Assembly (NCBI GenBank): GCA_022702545.1
Contig: JAHRBC010000002.1
Location: forward strand, 3,038,001-3,102,000
DNA: 64,000 bases
Direction of reading: 5' to 3'
Source: Phycomyces nitens
Lineage: Eukaryota; Mucoromycota; Mucoromycetes; Mucorales; Phycomycetaceae
The translations under genes and the position numbers were made by a program. The stretch's first letter is position 1. Each line of letters starts with the position of its first letter. Under the pieces are notes generated by a model. The model made no database searches. It saw nothing but the letters and a program-made list of their open reading frames with translations, and was not told the origin of the DNA. This document shows positions 1-12,290 of the stretch, piece by piece.

Positions 1-439
1 ATAGTCATCTCAAAAGTAAAGTTGCAGATTTTGAATTTGATGTTGTGCAAAAACATTATGCGTTCAACAATGATACTAGTTTTTTTTTGTTTTGGCTCTT
101 TCGCGCAGTTCTCTTGAATTTATCTCACTTTTTGGTCGGGAGGATTTTCCCCACACTGAAGGATTTTCTGTTATCTATTTTCCTTTTTTACTGACTACTA
201 TATCTATTATACCGTTTCAAACACTATTACCTTTTTTTTATTATCTATTCTATATACTTGCAATCCCTCTACATTTCTCATGGATGGTCTACATGCTTAT
301 AGGCGCCAGACCTTGGGATAGTGCAAATAATGCAAAATACTTTTTTTACCTGACCACTCCTACAGTAATAAATGTCTTTCTTATAGTACTGCATAATATT
401 CTATTAAACATTCTACGGTACAAATTATTAAATCTATAG
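1..439 (+). CDS. 3' end of a membrane protein gene (partial)
   Basis: An open frame running to the TAG at 437-439 encodes about 115 very hydrophobic residues with three or four probable membrane segments. It ends in a short tail (LRYKLLNL). The frame opens after a T-rich tract ending in CGCAG at about 107, a plausible 3' splice site, so this would be the last exon of a gene starting outside the window. The first 90 bases are open in a different frame, so the upstream structure is unresolved. The segment AKYFFYLTTPTVINV faintly recalls the C-terminal membrane region of fungal chitin synthases, but this is weak. AT-rich DNA readily gives hydrophobic translations, so even the coding status is uncertain. 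Confidence 0.35.
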
Positions 440-1037
440 TGCTTTGGCTGACCCGTCAACTCTTGACCAAGCTCAATTGCACATAATTTGAATATTGAAG
501 CTTGCCATATTGGTAAAAGTGCAGTTTATCTATATATATATATATCTTTGCATTTTCTGTTTAGTTTATGCCCATTGGCTGTTCTATATTTTCCTTGATC
601 GAAATATAAACTACTGCCAAGTCACTGGTAATCTCTAAAGTTCTCTTTTTTTTTCAATAAAAAAATGTCATAAACACAGTCGAAACCATCCATGTAGTGA
701 GCTTGGTGTAACAGCTCAAAATATCAACCAAGGTCGCAAAATAGCCATCTGGAATGTTTCTATTGATGTATATCTTTTTTGAAATAACTAATCATTGTTA
801 TCTTCTTCTCTTCTTCTTCTTCAAAGTTTGCAATTAATAATAAATATGAGAAAGAGCACAATTCTCCAGTCGACCCAACTTTCTGGAACCATCTTTTTAT
901 TATTTTAGGTTGAAATCCTGTACGGATCAGAGGCTTAACCCAAGTCACAACAGCTTGTCACAAAACAGTTGCTCCAAAAAGCAAATGGATTCATACAAAA
1001 AAAAAGTGGCATTCTAACACAGAATTACAAAGTAACC

Positions 1038-4000
1038 ATGGCAAAGGGGAAATCAGCCATCAGCAAGAGCATGCCAAAGAAGGGCAAGTCAGCCACTCAG
1101 CATGTCTCGGGGCTTTCTTCTGCAAAATCCAATTCAAAGCGTAAAGAGGCACCCACCAAATATGGAAACTTGTCTAGAAAGCAAAAACAAGATCTACTTG
1201 ATTATGGAGAGCTTGTTCCTCGTGATTTCGCTGACGAAGATGGCGAAAAGGAAGAACAGGACGAGGACAGTGAAGCTGAAGAAGCGCCCAAGAAGTAATG
1301 CACGCACGCACGCATGCACTTGAACGAGATTATGCTGATACTCTGTATTTAGACGCATTCGAAGAGTAGTAGTTGAAGAAGATCTCGATCGTGAGATGGA
1401 TGAAGATCGTGAACGTAAAGAAAGACAATTCGAATCGACCGATGACGATGAGGATGAGGAAGACTGGCAGAAACCTTCCGCATACTCTATGCTTGTCGGT
1501 TCATTAAAAAAGACCTCAAAGCATCAGGATTTCTATAAAAAAATACAGCGTGAACAGGAAGGTGTAGATGATATCAAGAGCGACGACGAAGAATTGGAAG
1601 AGGAATTGGAAGGAGAATTGGAAGAAGATTTGGAGGATGAGATGGAAGAAGAAGGTTTGTAGATATTTTGACCAAGAACAATTATGTTTTATACACAAAA
1701 CTCAATGAGTTTTATGTATATCATACATAGATATGTTGGAAGAAGATGTCGAGGGATCAGAAGAAGAAAAAGTTGATGATGAAGATATTCACAGTGATGA
1801 AGATGCTGTGGAGGAAGAAGAGGAAGAGGAAGAAGAGGAGATCGGTGGTTATGAGTCTAGTGATGATGAGGAAGCTTTAAAAGGTAAAAAAAAAGAGAGG
1901 TATCTCTGGTCTGTGGATCAAGCACTAAATGTGGATTTGGTTAGCCAACTTGTTTGAAAGACGTCTTGCCGATGAACAGCCGAAATCGTTTGACCAAAAG
2001 ATTGCAATTGTTGAACAGAAAAAGTGGATTGTTCAAGCATTTGAAGATGAGGCATTGAAAGAAATTGTCAGCTACACAACCGAAGAGGATCCATCGGTAA
2101 AGGAAGCTCACAAGATTGAGAATCTCGAGGAAGCTGGTGTAAAGGACCGAATTGCAAACCAATGGAAAAAGGCAAACAAGGACATTGTTAAAAGCAGTAG
2201 GTTTAAGCAAAGAGAAAAAAGGCAAACTTTTGTCTGAATAAGATGTGTCTTTGTAGAAAAGAAGCTGTTTACTCCTCTCCAAGAGCGACTTTTCGACCAT
2301 GTCAACCACTACCGTGATATCATGTATTGCAACCGTACAATTGACAATGCAAAGGAGATTAGAAATGCTTATGTGATGCACGTACTTAACCATGTTGCAA
2401 AGTAAGTCAATATTGGGTTGATTGGTTGTAATATGTGATTTACCTGTCTCTTTTTAAAGAACTCGCGATCGTGTCATGAAGAACAACTCCAAGATTGCCA
2501 AGGCTCAAAAGGAGGATGCAGATATTGGGTAACTATTTAGTGGATGGTGGCCAAGTGCTTGTACTAAATAAAGTATCACTTTATAGAGAAGTTCGTGATC
2601 AGGGCTTCACTCGCCCAAGAGTGCTGATCATTCTTCCTTTCAGAAATGCAGCAGTAGATGTTGTGAATGCCTTGATTGAGCTTTCTGGCACTGAACAGCA
2701 GAACAACAAGAAGAAGTTTTACGATCAATTCAACTTACGTGAAGAAGAGTCTGTGGATGAATCAAAGCCTGCAGACCACCTCGAGACATTCAAGGGAAAC
2801 ATTGACGATCACTTTCGATTGGGACTCAAGTTCACAAAGAAAACCCTCAACATCTACTCTGACTTTTACAGCGCTGATATCATCATTGCTTCTCCCCTTG
2901 GATTGCGTACAGTAATCGGCACTGATGGGTAAAATATTTTGAGGGGTGGAGACATATGAATGTTTCAATATTTCTGATACATCTATATCTATATCTATAC
3001 CCATATTTGAAACAGAGACAAGAAACGTGATTTTGACTTTTTGTCATCAATTGAATTGGTTGTGTTTGACCAGGCAAACCACTTTTTGATGCAGAACTGG
3101 GAACATATAGAGGTAAATAAGATTGGGCAAATATGGGCCCATTTCATAGCCATTACACCTGCTAATAACATTATGATCAAAATAGCATATTTGTGATCAT
3201 CTCAATCTTATCCCCAAAGACGCCCATGGCTGTGATATCTCAAGAATCAAGAGCTGGTATCTAGACGGAAAGTAAGTCATCATGAATCATCGTCCTGTTG
3301 CCCAAATATTGTATATCTCACGCTGTTTTCTTAGGGCAAAGTACCTTCGCCAGACTCTCGTGTTCTCTGAATTCTTGACTCCAGAACTGAACGCCTTGTT
3401 CAACAAATATATGAAGAACGTTTCCGGAAAACTCAAAATCAAACAAACTTATGAAGGATCAATTGTGAATGTGATTCCACAAGTACAACAGGTAAATGAA
3501 TTACTAAAACAAATAAAAAAGCCGTTTAATTACTAACAGCCTCAACCCAAAGACCTTTACACGTATCGACTCTACTTCTCTGGCAACCTCTGATGATGCA
3601 AGATTCAAATACTTTATAGAAAAGGTATTTTTTTTATTGGGTTTGATTAATAATGAAATGAAACTTATTCTGTGCTTGTGTATCCGTATCCTATAGACGC
3701 TTCCGTCCCTCCGCAGATCAGCCATCACGCAAGCACATACCCTCATTTTCATCCCATCCTACTTTGACTTTGTTCGCGTTCGAAATTATCTCAAGGACAA
3801 CCTGTTCTCTCACGAAGCATGCTCAGAGTATGTTACAAACCATTTTTTTTGTTAGCTGGTTACTTATAACATGATATAGATATGCATCTGGACCAGCAAT
3901 CACTCGCGCAAGATCAAACTTCTTCCATGGTCATACAAGTTTCATGTTGTATACAGAGCGTCTACACTTCTTTAGAAGGTAATTGCTAAAAAACGATATC

Positions 4001-4295
4001 CAATAATATGAATTGATAATAATAATACGCACGTGTTTTGTGGCACTGTAGATATAACATCCGAGGCACATTCCATGTCGTATTCTACGGGTTGCCAGAC
4101 AACCCTGTATTCTATACCGAGATCGTGAATTTCTTGGGACTCAAATTTGATGAGGCAAGTGCATCTGAAGAAGCCACATTATCTTGCACTGCCGTCTTTT
4201 CAAAGTATGACTTTATGAAACTGGAGCGTATTGTGGGAACAGATCGTGCAAAGAAAATGTGCACTGCCCAAAAGAATGTGTTTATGTTTGCATAG
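1038..4295 (+). CDS. UTP25: U3 snoRNA-associated protein 25 (UTP25/DEF), 14 exons
   Basis: Utp25 is a component of the nucleolar small-subunit processome, needed for 18S rRNA maturation; its fold resembles a DEAD-box helicase without working motifs. Exons: 1038-1294, 1353-1654, 1731-1883, 1945-2196, 2257-2401, 2460-2528, 2587-2928, 3016-3112, 3186-3271, 3335-3491, 3553-3624, 3697-3827, 3880-3978 and 4052-4295. All junctions are GT-AG and in frame, giving about 801 residues (family about 720-760). The N-terminus is a Lys/Ser-rich region followed by long Asp/Glu runs. The conserved part begins near [13 protein letters not shown] and continues through [45 protein letters not shown] and [14 protein letters not shown]. 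It ends with the family's [14 protein letters not shown] and [19 protein letters not shown]. The start ATG has ACC before it. No classical Walker A is seen, as expected for the family. Confidence 0.95.
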
Positions 4296-7200
4296 ATATT
4301 ATCTCTCTCTTCTATTTTTTGGATTTTATACTTGAACATATTTATTAGATACTATTTTTTTTTCCTGTTTTTGCATGTCATTTTGAAATAAATATAAAGA
4401 TTGTACACAATAAGGAGTATATGATATTTGATTATTCATGTCTTTTTTATTTATTAAAAAAATTATATCCAAGGCTTTGACCTATAGCTTTGACCTATAG
4501 GTTGAATGAATATTTGATCAAACGTATTATTATAGCTAGTATTTACCACTGTTTTGCAATTGAATAGTTATCTCAAAGCATCCGAGAATCAGAGTCTTCT
4601 TCCAAAGTACCTAGACTATAGGGAAATATACATAGCACAGGTTAATAATATTAGTTTCTTTTGTTATAATGATGTTGGCAGGCGTAGTTTGAGCGTCGGT
4701 TTCGTATTTAAGCGTCGGTTATTAGGTTCGTCTTGTCTCGTCTCGTCTCGTCTCGTCTAATCGTGCGTAAATTCGTTCGTCTAATCGTGCGTTCGTAAGG
4801 GTTCGTTCGAGTGTCGATGGAAAGGACTCAATTTTTTTATGAGTTCACATTCTTATTATTAAAGTAGATATATTGTTGGGAAAAGATGGTGAGAAATGAG
4901 GCTCTTTATATACAAAATAAAAAAGCAGAGTGTTGAGATTCCACTAATAAATTTTTGGAAAATATGTCATGATCATGTTCTAAATTTGAAATCTGGGCTG
5001 ATTTGAAGAATATATTGCGCTTTCCTTTCAAATCCAATAAAAACAATGACTTAATAATCAACAGATTTCGCAACTATTGCCAGGTATGGGACATGAGTCC
5101 TTAGCATCTCTTGTGACCAGAGAAAAGACGCAATACATTACGTCTGCACTATGTTTGTTTCATAAACGAAACTAGGCATCATAAAAGAGTCATTGCAAGC
5201 ATAATTACCGCACAACCTGATGGCAGATTTCATATTATCAAGAATATATAGATATTATTTAATTTATATAATATATAATATTTAATTTTCAACAGAAAAA
5301 GACGGAGACATGGATTCAAAAGGAAAGACAGCCTGGTGCTACACGGACAGGCTATTGCTACACCCGAGCCATGAAATAAAAATAGAGCCCCAAGAAAAGC
5401 TTGTATTATGCCTTGCCATCAGAAATGCCCAGGGTAAAAGATGCTCATAATGGCTTCTGGGTGGCTGATAGTGATTCCGGGTATCCAGAATGCTTTGTGA
5501 GAAAGTCCAAATTTAACTTTTTTATTATTGTGGGCTTGGAATAGATTGAGGAATCTCTAGATCTAAATATACCAACTTATTATTAGACAATCTACATGCT
5601 TTGAAGTTATCTATAAAGCATAGTGAAATACTTTATATGTTTACAAGGCTTGTCTTGATAGTGAGTTTGTAATCTTTTAATTGGTTCTATTTTTACTTAC
5701 TCACCAATCAAAGCTCAAATAACCAGCCTGATTATGGAGTCCATGTTTAAAATGAATTTCTTTATCATTTACCTTTAAATATAGCTCGTTTGGTTTCACG
5801 TATTGTTGCTAGGATACTCACAAAAAGCGCCTTTATTGTTGCTTTATAAGATCAATAATATTGCAATATAGATTATTGTGTTTATTAATAATAATAATTA
5901 TCGAAAATCCCGATTAGCACCTGTGTATCAAAGCAATAGTCTACAAATAAGATCGACAGACATGCAACCAAGCAAGTAAGCAAGAAAGCAAGCAATATCT
6001 TGATATCTAGTGAGATATCATCTTTATCAATAGTAGATACTATACATGATTATTTTCAGATTTCCAGATCTGTGCCGATTTTAATTAGAATCTAATCATC
6101 TTTTACCTTTTTGTAGTGTTTTGCCTGCATTCATCAATACTGTATATGAACCTGGATTATAGCCCTCATAATGTGTATCATATAAGCTGCACATTATCCA
6201 TCTTGGTACTAGATAAATATATCCATAGCCCACCCCATACATTAGCTTCTTATTTGATAAATATCCATGTTTGTTCCAATATGCACACACATACTAGTGA
6301 TATTCTCATTGGATTATAAGCATTTATTTGGCACTTTATATATATTATTTATATAAAGTCTAAATATTATTGTGTGTTTAATATGATTATAAGGAAAGAC
6401 ATAAAGTGTTCTAGTTGGTTTTGAATCCAATAGATATGTACAAATATTGGTACTAGATGTATTGATATATAGCCTTTATTTTCTTTTTCTTTTTGCACAA
6501 GGAATTGCAGAGCCTTTTATTTCTTTACATACACAAGATGTGTTTTAAATAAGGGGGCAATAGGGATATTGAACAATTAAAGAAGAATGCAAAGTAATCA
6601 ATATTACTTGCCATTTTGTTTCTACACCCAGAATAAAGGAGACAAATAGGCTTATATTCGTTTTAATATCAAGGATGTTTTAAAGACAATATACATATCT
6701 CTAGTGAAAACAAGATTTTCTCTCTCTAAAAACATTCAATTGTTCAGAATATTGTACTTGTTTCTTTCTTTTGTTAAAAAATTAAAGGGCATAAAGGTTT
6801 CGACTGTTTTCTTTTTTCTTTTGCGCGCGCATTTCATATATAAATTTGGATTTTGATGATATACATATATTTATTTTTTCAAGAGTATTAATTAGATCAA
6901 TATGAATAGTTTGGATGTAAAGATAAGAGAACCAATAGCATGTTTTGGGTGGTAAAATGAAAATTCCTACTTCAGCGTTTTATTAATAGCAATAATAACA
7001 GAGATTATATATTGTAATAAAGAATGCGACAAGGAGATTTTCTCTTTCCGAGGATGGTATATCCAATGATTCATTCCCGGTTTGGGGTTAATGGATATTA
7101 AAAACAAGACAGTATGGGAAAATAGCTTATTTAACAAAGAATCTGATATTTCAGCAAGAGAGGCTCCTAACAATGGCAGTATGCAAAGATCCAAGGCTCC

Positions 7201-8216
7201 AAAAAAAAGACATGTTGGGTTTGCATATACTTTATACAAGATGTCCAAACTGTGTGCAGATTCTAGTCGAGTAAAGAACAATTCTACATCTATTTGAGTA
7301 GATTATGAATTTTATGAAAGACTAATCACCTGCCAAACGATAGGTATGTTCTGATATGTAGATAAAACTACAAAAGCATATCTTTAACTCTAAAATGACT
7401 TTCTTGTATGATTATTAATGGTTCTTATAGGAGCAATGTTATAAAGTCCTATTATTAACGATAGCACCTCCTTAGCTTTAAGATCATTTAGTATCTTGTC
7501 AGTCTTGGCAAATAAAAACACCATTCTTGCCTTTATTCCATGGCCTGGAACGATTAGTTTGAAAAAAGCCAAGTTTTTAGGTATCATGTTTCCAGTCGCC
7601 CCACCCACCCCCCTTAACCATCAGTTCATCGCCAGGGGATGAGGGGAAATGGATATTATTTATAGTTTTTAAAAAGGCAATATGGCAATCGAGACAAGAC
7701 ACCAATAAGATATTGAATATTTTTTTAAAATGCTATGTAATGTCATGTTGTGTCATAATATATGTAATGTTGTGGTATGATATGATATGAAATGGTTTTT
7801 GTAAAGCACATATTAAAGATATATATACACATACATATGCATATGTCTTTAATGGCTAGTAACCCGGTTTTTTTTCTTCTTTTTTTTAAAAATACAAATA
7901 ATCCCGTAGCATGCTCATTCTATCAAGAGAATATTAACTTGGCCAGCAAAGTTTAAATCGATCGACGAATTATAGAAACCAAACAAAAAAGAACAAGTGA
8001 GGTGCCGAATAGAACCAGTTCTGGTGAGCTATAATCCCCTAGGTTGGTTCACATTTATGGGTCGAATTGGAAGGTTGAGGTGGTATGTATTGAAGAGTAT
8101 GATTTAAGAAGAAGAGAGAATCGATAAAGAGTGTATGTACAGCATTGGTAAGAGTGGGGCGGTGTAGTGTAATGTAGTGTGGTCTGGTAAGATGTGGTCT
8201 GGTAAGATGTGGATAA
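4296..8216. other. AT-rich gene-poor region
   Basis: No convincing gene on either strand. Open frames are short and look like chance (for example 6116-6319, and overlapping opposite-strand frames at 6967-7297). A pentanucleotide tract lies at about 4728-4757. Bases 7000-7620 are somewhat less AT-rich and hold two short frames, 7082-7297 (+) and 7390-7608 (-), that match nothing I recognise. A 15-base direct duplication (core GGTCTGGTAAGATGTGG) at about 8178-8212 lies just beyond the stop of the RING/TRAF gene, probably in its 3' UTR. Confidence 0.6.
4680..4830. repeat. CGTCT pentanucleotide tract with GCGTCGGTT/CGTGCGT direct repeats
   Basis: About six tandem CGTCT-type pentamers at 4728-4757. 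They are flanked by two copies of GCGTCGGTT upstream and two copies of TCGTCTAATCGTGCGT-like sequence downstream. The block is far more GC- and CpG-rich than its surroundings. It could be a decayed transposon edge or a simple-sequence expansion. Confidence 0.6.
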
Positions 8217-10113
8217 TTATTTGTAATTGGTGAGGTAGCTCGAGGCGAGAACAAACATTGGCCTCCGTTTTGGGGCTGCTGTTGATGGTGGCGAAGCATG
8301 AGTATTAGGAGACCCAGTATTGGGTGGCGACCGCGGTAAGGATTGTTCAGATTCTTCTTTTTTCCGCTCTTTGGCAGATATCTTCTTTTTGCGAGTTGGG
8401 GTGGCTGATCCACTCATATTTACCGTATCATCCTTTCTGTTCTTTACAGTAATTGCATTAGTCACCTGAGAGGGAGCTGTTGCCGTCTTCTCTACCACAG
8501 CCGATTCCAAACATGGCTTGGGTATGTTTACATCGGCAGGCATCGGCATTTCTGAAAGAAATTTTGCCATGTCATCAAGATCATAAAGAGGGAATTGGTG
8601 GGCTGACAGGGGTGGTGATATGTTGGCTACACGACCCTGCTGCTGCGAAAGTATATCCTTGAGTTCTACATTGGTGTGAGTGCCGAACGAGTTCTTGTCT
8701 ATTCGCTGGCCGGAAGCGGAACCGGCAACATCAAGCCCTTGCAGAATGGCGTCACCCGTGTGCAGGATATCTTGGTTGTTTTCATGGGATATTCCTTGTT
8801 GACGTGCCATGCGAAGTACATTGTGTGCAAGCCGTTTATTCTTGCTGTATCTAATACGTTTTCCATTCGACGATCTTTTTGGAGCAGAAGAGGCTGCCAA
8901 TGGTATCGGTGGTATTGGTGAAGAGGTTGTGAGATTTGTAGGGTAAGAGAATCCAGGAAGAGATATGCTAAAGTCCATAAACTCGTTTGCATGGATAGAA
9001 TGTGTAGAGATGTCTGCGGTGGAAGTCTTGATAATGTTATTGTTGTTGTTAATGTTGATGTTGGTATTGGGGTTAATGCTGGTGTTTGTGCTGGGGTTGG
9101 TAGTGCTGTTGAGAAAAGACATTGCAGGAAAGGCGTCGTTATTAAGGACCTGGTGAAGTAGGTCGAGATCTGCCATTGTAGAGTCGTTTTGAATATTTTC
9201 AGGTACAATGTGCTTGTCGGGAGACTGTAATAAATTAGGTACACCTGAAAGTATTGTAGTTTGACTGACATGTTGTTCTGACAAGAGCTTTTTTAATTGT
9301 TCACACTCTTGTTCCAATTGTAAAAGCTTTGTATGCAATTTTCCACAATAAGTGTCTTCGTGTACAGTCCTTTCCAGAAGAGTGCCAAAGAATGGGCACC
9401 CTTCAGCTGCGTACGTACATGGATAGGACCTACATTGGCGCTCGTGGATCAATATATCTTTACGTAAGAATGGCGTGCATCCTGGCATATGATTAGGACA
9501 TGAAATGAGTTCATAAGTGCATTGGCTCTTATGGTGTTCAAGATCCATGGTACGTAGTATATCTACACACCCTTGGTCCCTATTAGGACAATCGGCCGGT
9601 TGGTGTTCACACTAGAGTCGAACAAGATTTTTTTGTTGAGTATTTGTATACTGATTGTGAGATCAATTGGGTTTGTTTGTTTACCTGGTTCGAGTGATCT
9701 TCATAGAACAAGCCCTGCCAGGAACAACCTGTTGCTCGGTAAACACAATAGACAGGAAGTCGACCGATCTGTCGCATGACAAACTTGGAAGGTTGAAATT
9801 GGGATGGATCAATTGTAGTCTGACAAAAAGGACAAACATCATTTTGTTCAATGTAATTGGTAATGCATTGTTTGCAAAAGATGTGGTCTATAAAAGTAGG
9901 ATGAATACAAAACACCTCCAATTGTTTTGTTTTTTTGACTCTATACCTTCAGGGCATCGCACCTGGATTGGTTCATCCAGTAGATCTGGGGATAAATGAG
10001 ATGAGATCTGAAATTGATTAAGATGTGTATGTGTATTTGTATTTACCCTGACATAATCCACAAAACAGATCAGGACAAGGTCCTTCGATTAGAACATCCT
10101 TTCTGGCCCCCAT
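8217..10113 (-). CDS. RING finger plus TRAF-type zinc-finger protein (probable E3 ubiquitin ligase)
   Basis: Exons on the minus strand: 10113-10047, 9985-9947, 9887-9685 and 9611-8217, all GT-AG, giving 567 residues. A C3HC4 RING finger occupies about residues 18-53: CGLC, then C-P-E-D-H-I-F-C-K-Q-C, then CPFC. It is followed by Cys/His clusters of the TRAF type at about residues 90-190 (CEHQPADCPNRDQGC, CPNHMPGCTPFLRKD, CTYAAEGCPFFGTLLER) and a short coiled coil (LHTKLLQLEQECEQLKKLL). The remaining ~300 residues are low complexity, with a Thr/Asn-rich tract and a basic patch (KRIRYSKNKRLAHN). RING plus TRAF zinc fingers is typical of ubiquitin ligases; substrate and pathway cannot be read from the sequence. 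No TRAF/MATH domain is present. The start is the first ATG in frame with the RING. Confidence 0.88.
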
Positions 10114-10859
10114 AAACAAGAAGAGTATGGTAAGAGTAGGTGTCGCAGTGGGGCTAATGGAGGCAGCAGGGGCCGGAATGTGAAATAAAAAAAGAGGAGG
10201 AAGGAATGAGGGAGGAAGAGGTGTGCAGGACGCTGCGTAAAATAAATTGCATGTTTGGACGCGTGAGACGTGTCCTGGAAAATAGATACGCGACCGTGGA
10301 TGTTTCCATCTCAGACTAACGCGTCCAACTCAGATAAGACGGCAGCTTGTATTGTGTGTATGTCAATGAATGGGTCGACTAACTCATATATGATCGATCG
10401 ACATTCGTTCCTAAAGTACACGGATAAATAGTAAGGGCGAAGGGGTCATGTGGCAAGAGTAGGATTGCGTCACTCTTTGAGAGGATTGGCTTGGGCAGAG
10501 GAATGCAAGTGCAATGGGCCAAAAGCACGACCAGTCACAGGCACCGGCCATGAGCATAGTCATGTGGCCAGAGGCAGTATAAAAGTAATGTCAAGGGAAA
10601 TTGAATGGTCTCTATTTTGCCTCCATTTTCTCTTCCTCTTCTTTTCCTTTGTCTTTTGTAGTCTATCCGGCAAGAGATCAAACGTACAAACGAGTGAGTG
10701 AACGTTGGTCCAGTTCTAGTCTAGAAGTCAAGTCCAAGCAAGACTCAAGCACCCAATTACCAAGACCATGGCCAGTATCTCCTCAAGCCAAGACACTCAT
10801 GACGATACCCGCCTGAACCCTTTATTCTCTACACCCTTTATTCACCACAGCCGAACCCT
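10114..10859. other. Intergenic region between divergent genes
   Basis: This region separates the minus-strand RING/TRAF gene from the plus-strand Cut8-like gene and probably holds both promoters. It is more GC-rich than most intergenic DNA here. A pyrimidine-rich stretch (about 10616-10665) lies before the downstream gene. Short frames at 10450-10701 and 10768-10995 show no recognisable protein. The ATG at 10768 has a good context (ACCATGG) but is out of frame with the Cut8-like frame. Confidence 0.5.
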
Positions 10860-11684
10860 ATGCCACAGCCCAACTCTACACCCAAACCAAGACGTTTCTT
10901 TTCCTATCTCCTTGCCCTTATTGGCCTTGACGGCTACTCACGACCCAAGTCACATGAGTTTGGGACATCGAGTGTACTGTCAGACTCCACTCTGATAGTC
11001 AGCCACGCAGATCTTTACGATCACTGCGATGAGAAGCTAGCCTCCTCTGCCTGGGTCTTTAGGTCCTGGATCTCTGGACTGCCCAAGATGGTCCTCTGTC
11101 ACCTTCTCTCCAACACTGCTCTCCAGCATCCGGCCATATGTGCCCAGCTGATGGCCGATTACCGTCCCTCAGCCTCCACCCCGGCTCCGGATAGGCTCGG
11201 GGAGCTTTTGCATGTCCAAGAGAGGGCCCGTTCGTTGGTCCATGGGCTTGACCGGCTACGGCCATCAGAGCAATTTGCACGCGCTGCTGACATTGCTGAC
11301 GAGCTCCATTGTCTAGTTCGTCTGTGTAGCCTCACATTACACTCATCTTCCCAAGGCCACTCGTTAATTGCACTTCTTGGGCTGCTAATCATCGTCCAGG
11401 AGAGTCTTGATGCACCCCCAGAAGTACGCCAACATGTTTTTTATCATGCCAAGTTTGGACGGACTGTCATCCTGGAAATGGCCTCTGTCCTCAAGAACCA
11501 CAAGAATCCTCCTCTGTGTTCATCAGAGTGGTCGGCTGTGATTTCTATCCTTAATCCCCCTCAGTCCTGGCTTGATTCTCTTGCCAATGCATGCACCAAA
11601 ATAGCCCGTTACGATGTCGGCTGGGACTTTCGAAACGAATATGAAAATATCCTCGACATTGCCCGACGATACCGCACCACCTAA
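10860..11684 (+). CDS. Cut8/Sts1-family protein (nuclear proteasome tether), probable
   Basis: A single open frame of 274 residues, with no intron needed. Cut8/Sts1 proteins tether the 26S proteasome to the nuclear envelope. The order of features fits: a basic N-terminus (KPRRFF), then a helical segment LPKMVLCHLLSNTALQHP like the family's dimerisation helix, where a Leu-rich helix ends in HP. A six-helix-like region follows (ADIADELHCLVRLCSLTL, HSLIALLGLLIIVQESLD, FGRTVILEMASVLKNH), with a W-x-x-F-x-x-E-Y tail. Similarity is structural and patchy, so the family call is tentative. The frame is open from about 10803 and the first ATG is 10860; a better-context ATG at 10768 would need a frameshift or an intron that I cannot find. 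Confidence 0.6.
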   Translation: MPQPNSTPKPRRFFSYLLALIGLDGYSRPKSHEFGTSSVLSDSTLIVSHADLYDHCDEKLASSAWVFRSWISGLPKMVLCHLLSNTALQHPAICAQLMADYRPSASTPAPDRLGELLHVQERARSLVHGLDRLRPSEQFARAADIADELHCLVRLCSLTLHSSSQGHSLIALLGLLIIVQESLDAPPEVRQHVFYHAKFGRTVILEMASVLKNHKNPPLCSSEWSAVISILNPPQSWLDSLANACTKIARYDVGWDFRNEYENILDIARRYRTT

Positions 11685-11993
11685 TCTATTTTATTTTTCT
11701 CTCTCCCCCCTCTTTTCCCCCCCTCCACTTCACTCCCCTGATCAGTCTGCTGCAGAGCATGTGACATGCAATCAATAGACATGGCCTGTGTGATGAATAT
11801 TATACACATTAAATAAATATATATTAAAATAAATAATATTAAAAGCTTTTTATATATGTATATAAAGTTGATCTCAGTCAAATCTGGCTCATGAAGCGTA
11901 CGATGGCACTTGAGACAAAGAAAGGCACCAGGACATGTGAGAAGGGAGGAGGAGGGGCGGAGGGGGAGGGGAAAATCATATGCAATATCCAGG

Positions 11994-12290
11994 TTACACC
12001 TGTTCATTTACTGCCGTCTCATTTCTAGTATCTTTGCCAGCTATAGAAAAGCTCTTGTTCTTTTGTGGTGGTGGTGGTGGGGCCTTGGCAGCCTTTTGGT
12101 TCTTGAATTGGATTCGTACCCAACCTGTCTTGCGTTCTTCCATCACGGGTGGAAGCATGGGTGAGGGCACATCATAGTTATCATGGGTTGTACGGTGAGT
12201 GTAAAAATAGTCCATGGTGAATGAGAGTAAGAGACGAAATTCTCCATTTCTTTGGTCTTTATACCAAACAGCTTCTTGTGAGTGTAACAT
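11994..12290 (-). CDS. Small hypothetical protein, 98 aa
   Basis: An open frame on the minus strand whose ATG falls one base after the TAA of the NSL1 gene upstream. The predicted protein has an aromatic-rich N-terminal half (VWYKDQRNGEFRLLLSFTMDYFYTH), a YDVPSPMLPPVMEE segment, a basic stretch (WVRIQFKNQKAAK) and a run of five prolines. No family is recognised. It reads more like protein than the surrounding noise does, but the immediate overlap with the NSL1 end means it could be 3' UTR, or the terminal exon of a gene with unrecognised upstream exons. Confidence 0.35.
   Translation of the reverse strand: MLHSQEAVWYKDQRNGEFRLLLSFTMDYFYTHRTTHDNYDVPSPMLPPVMEERKTGWVRIQFKNQKAAKAPPPPPQKNKSFSIAGKDTRNETAVNEQV

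Noticed and set aside
8699..9271. 190-codon minus-strand frame inside the RING/TRAF gene
   Set aside because: Shifted-frame reading of the low-complexity tail. The frame continuous with the zinc fingers is the real one.
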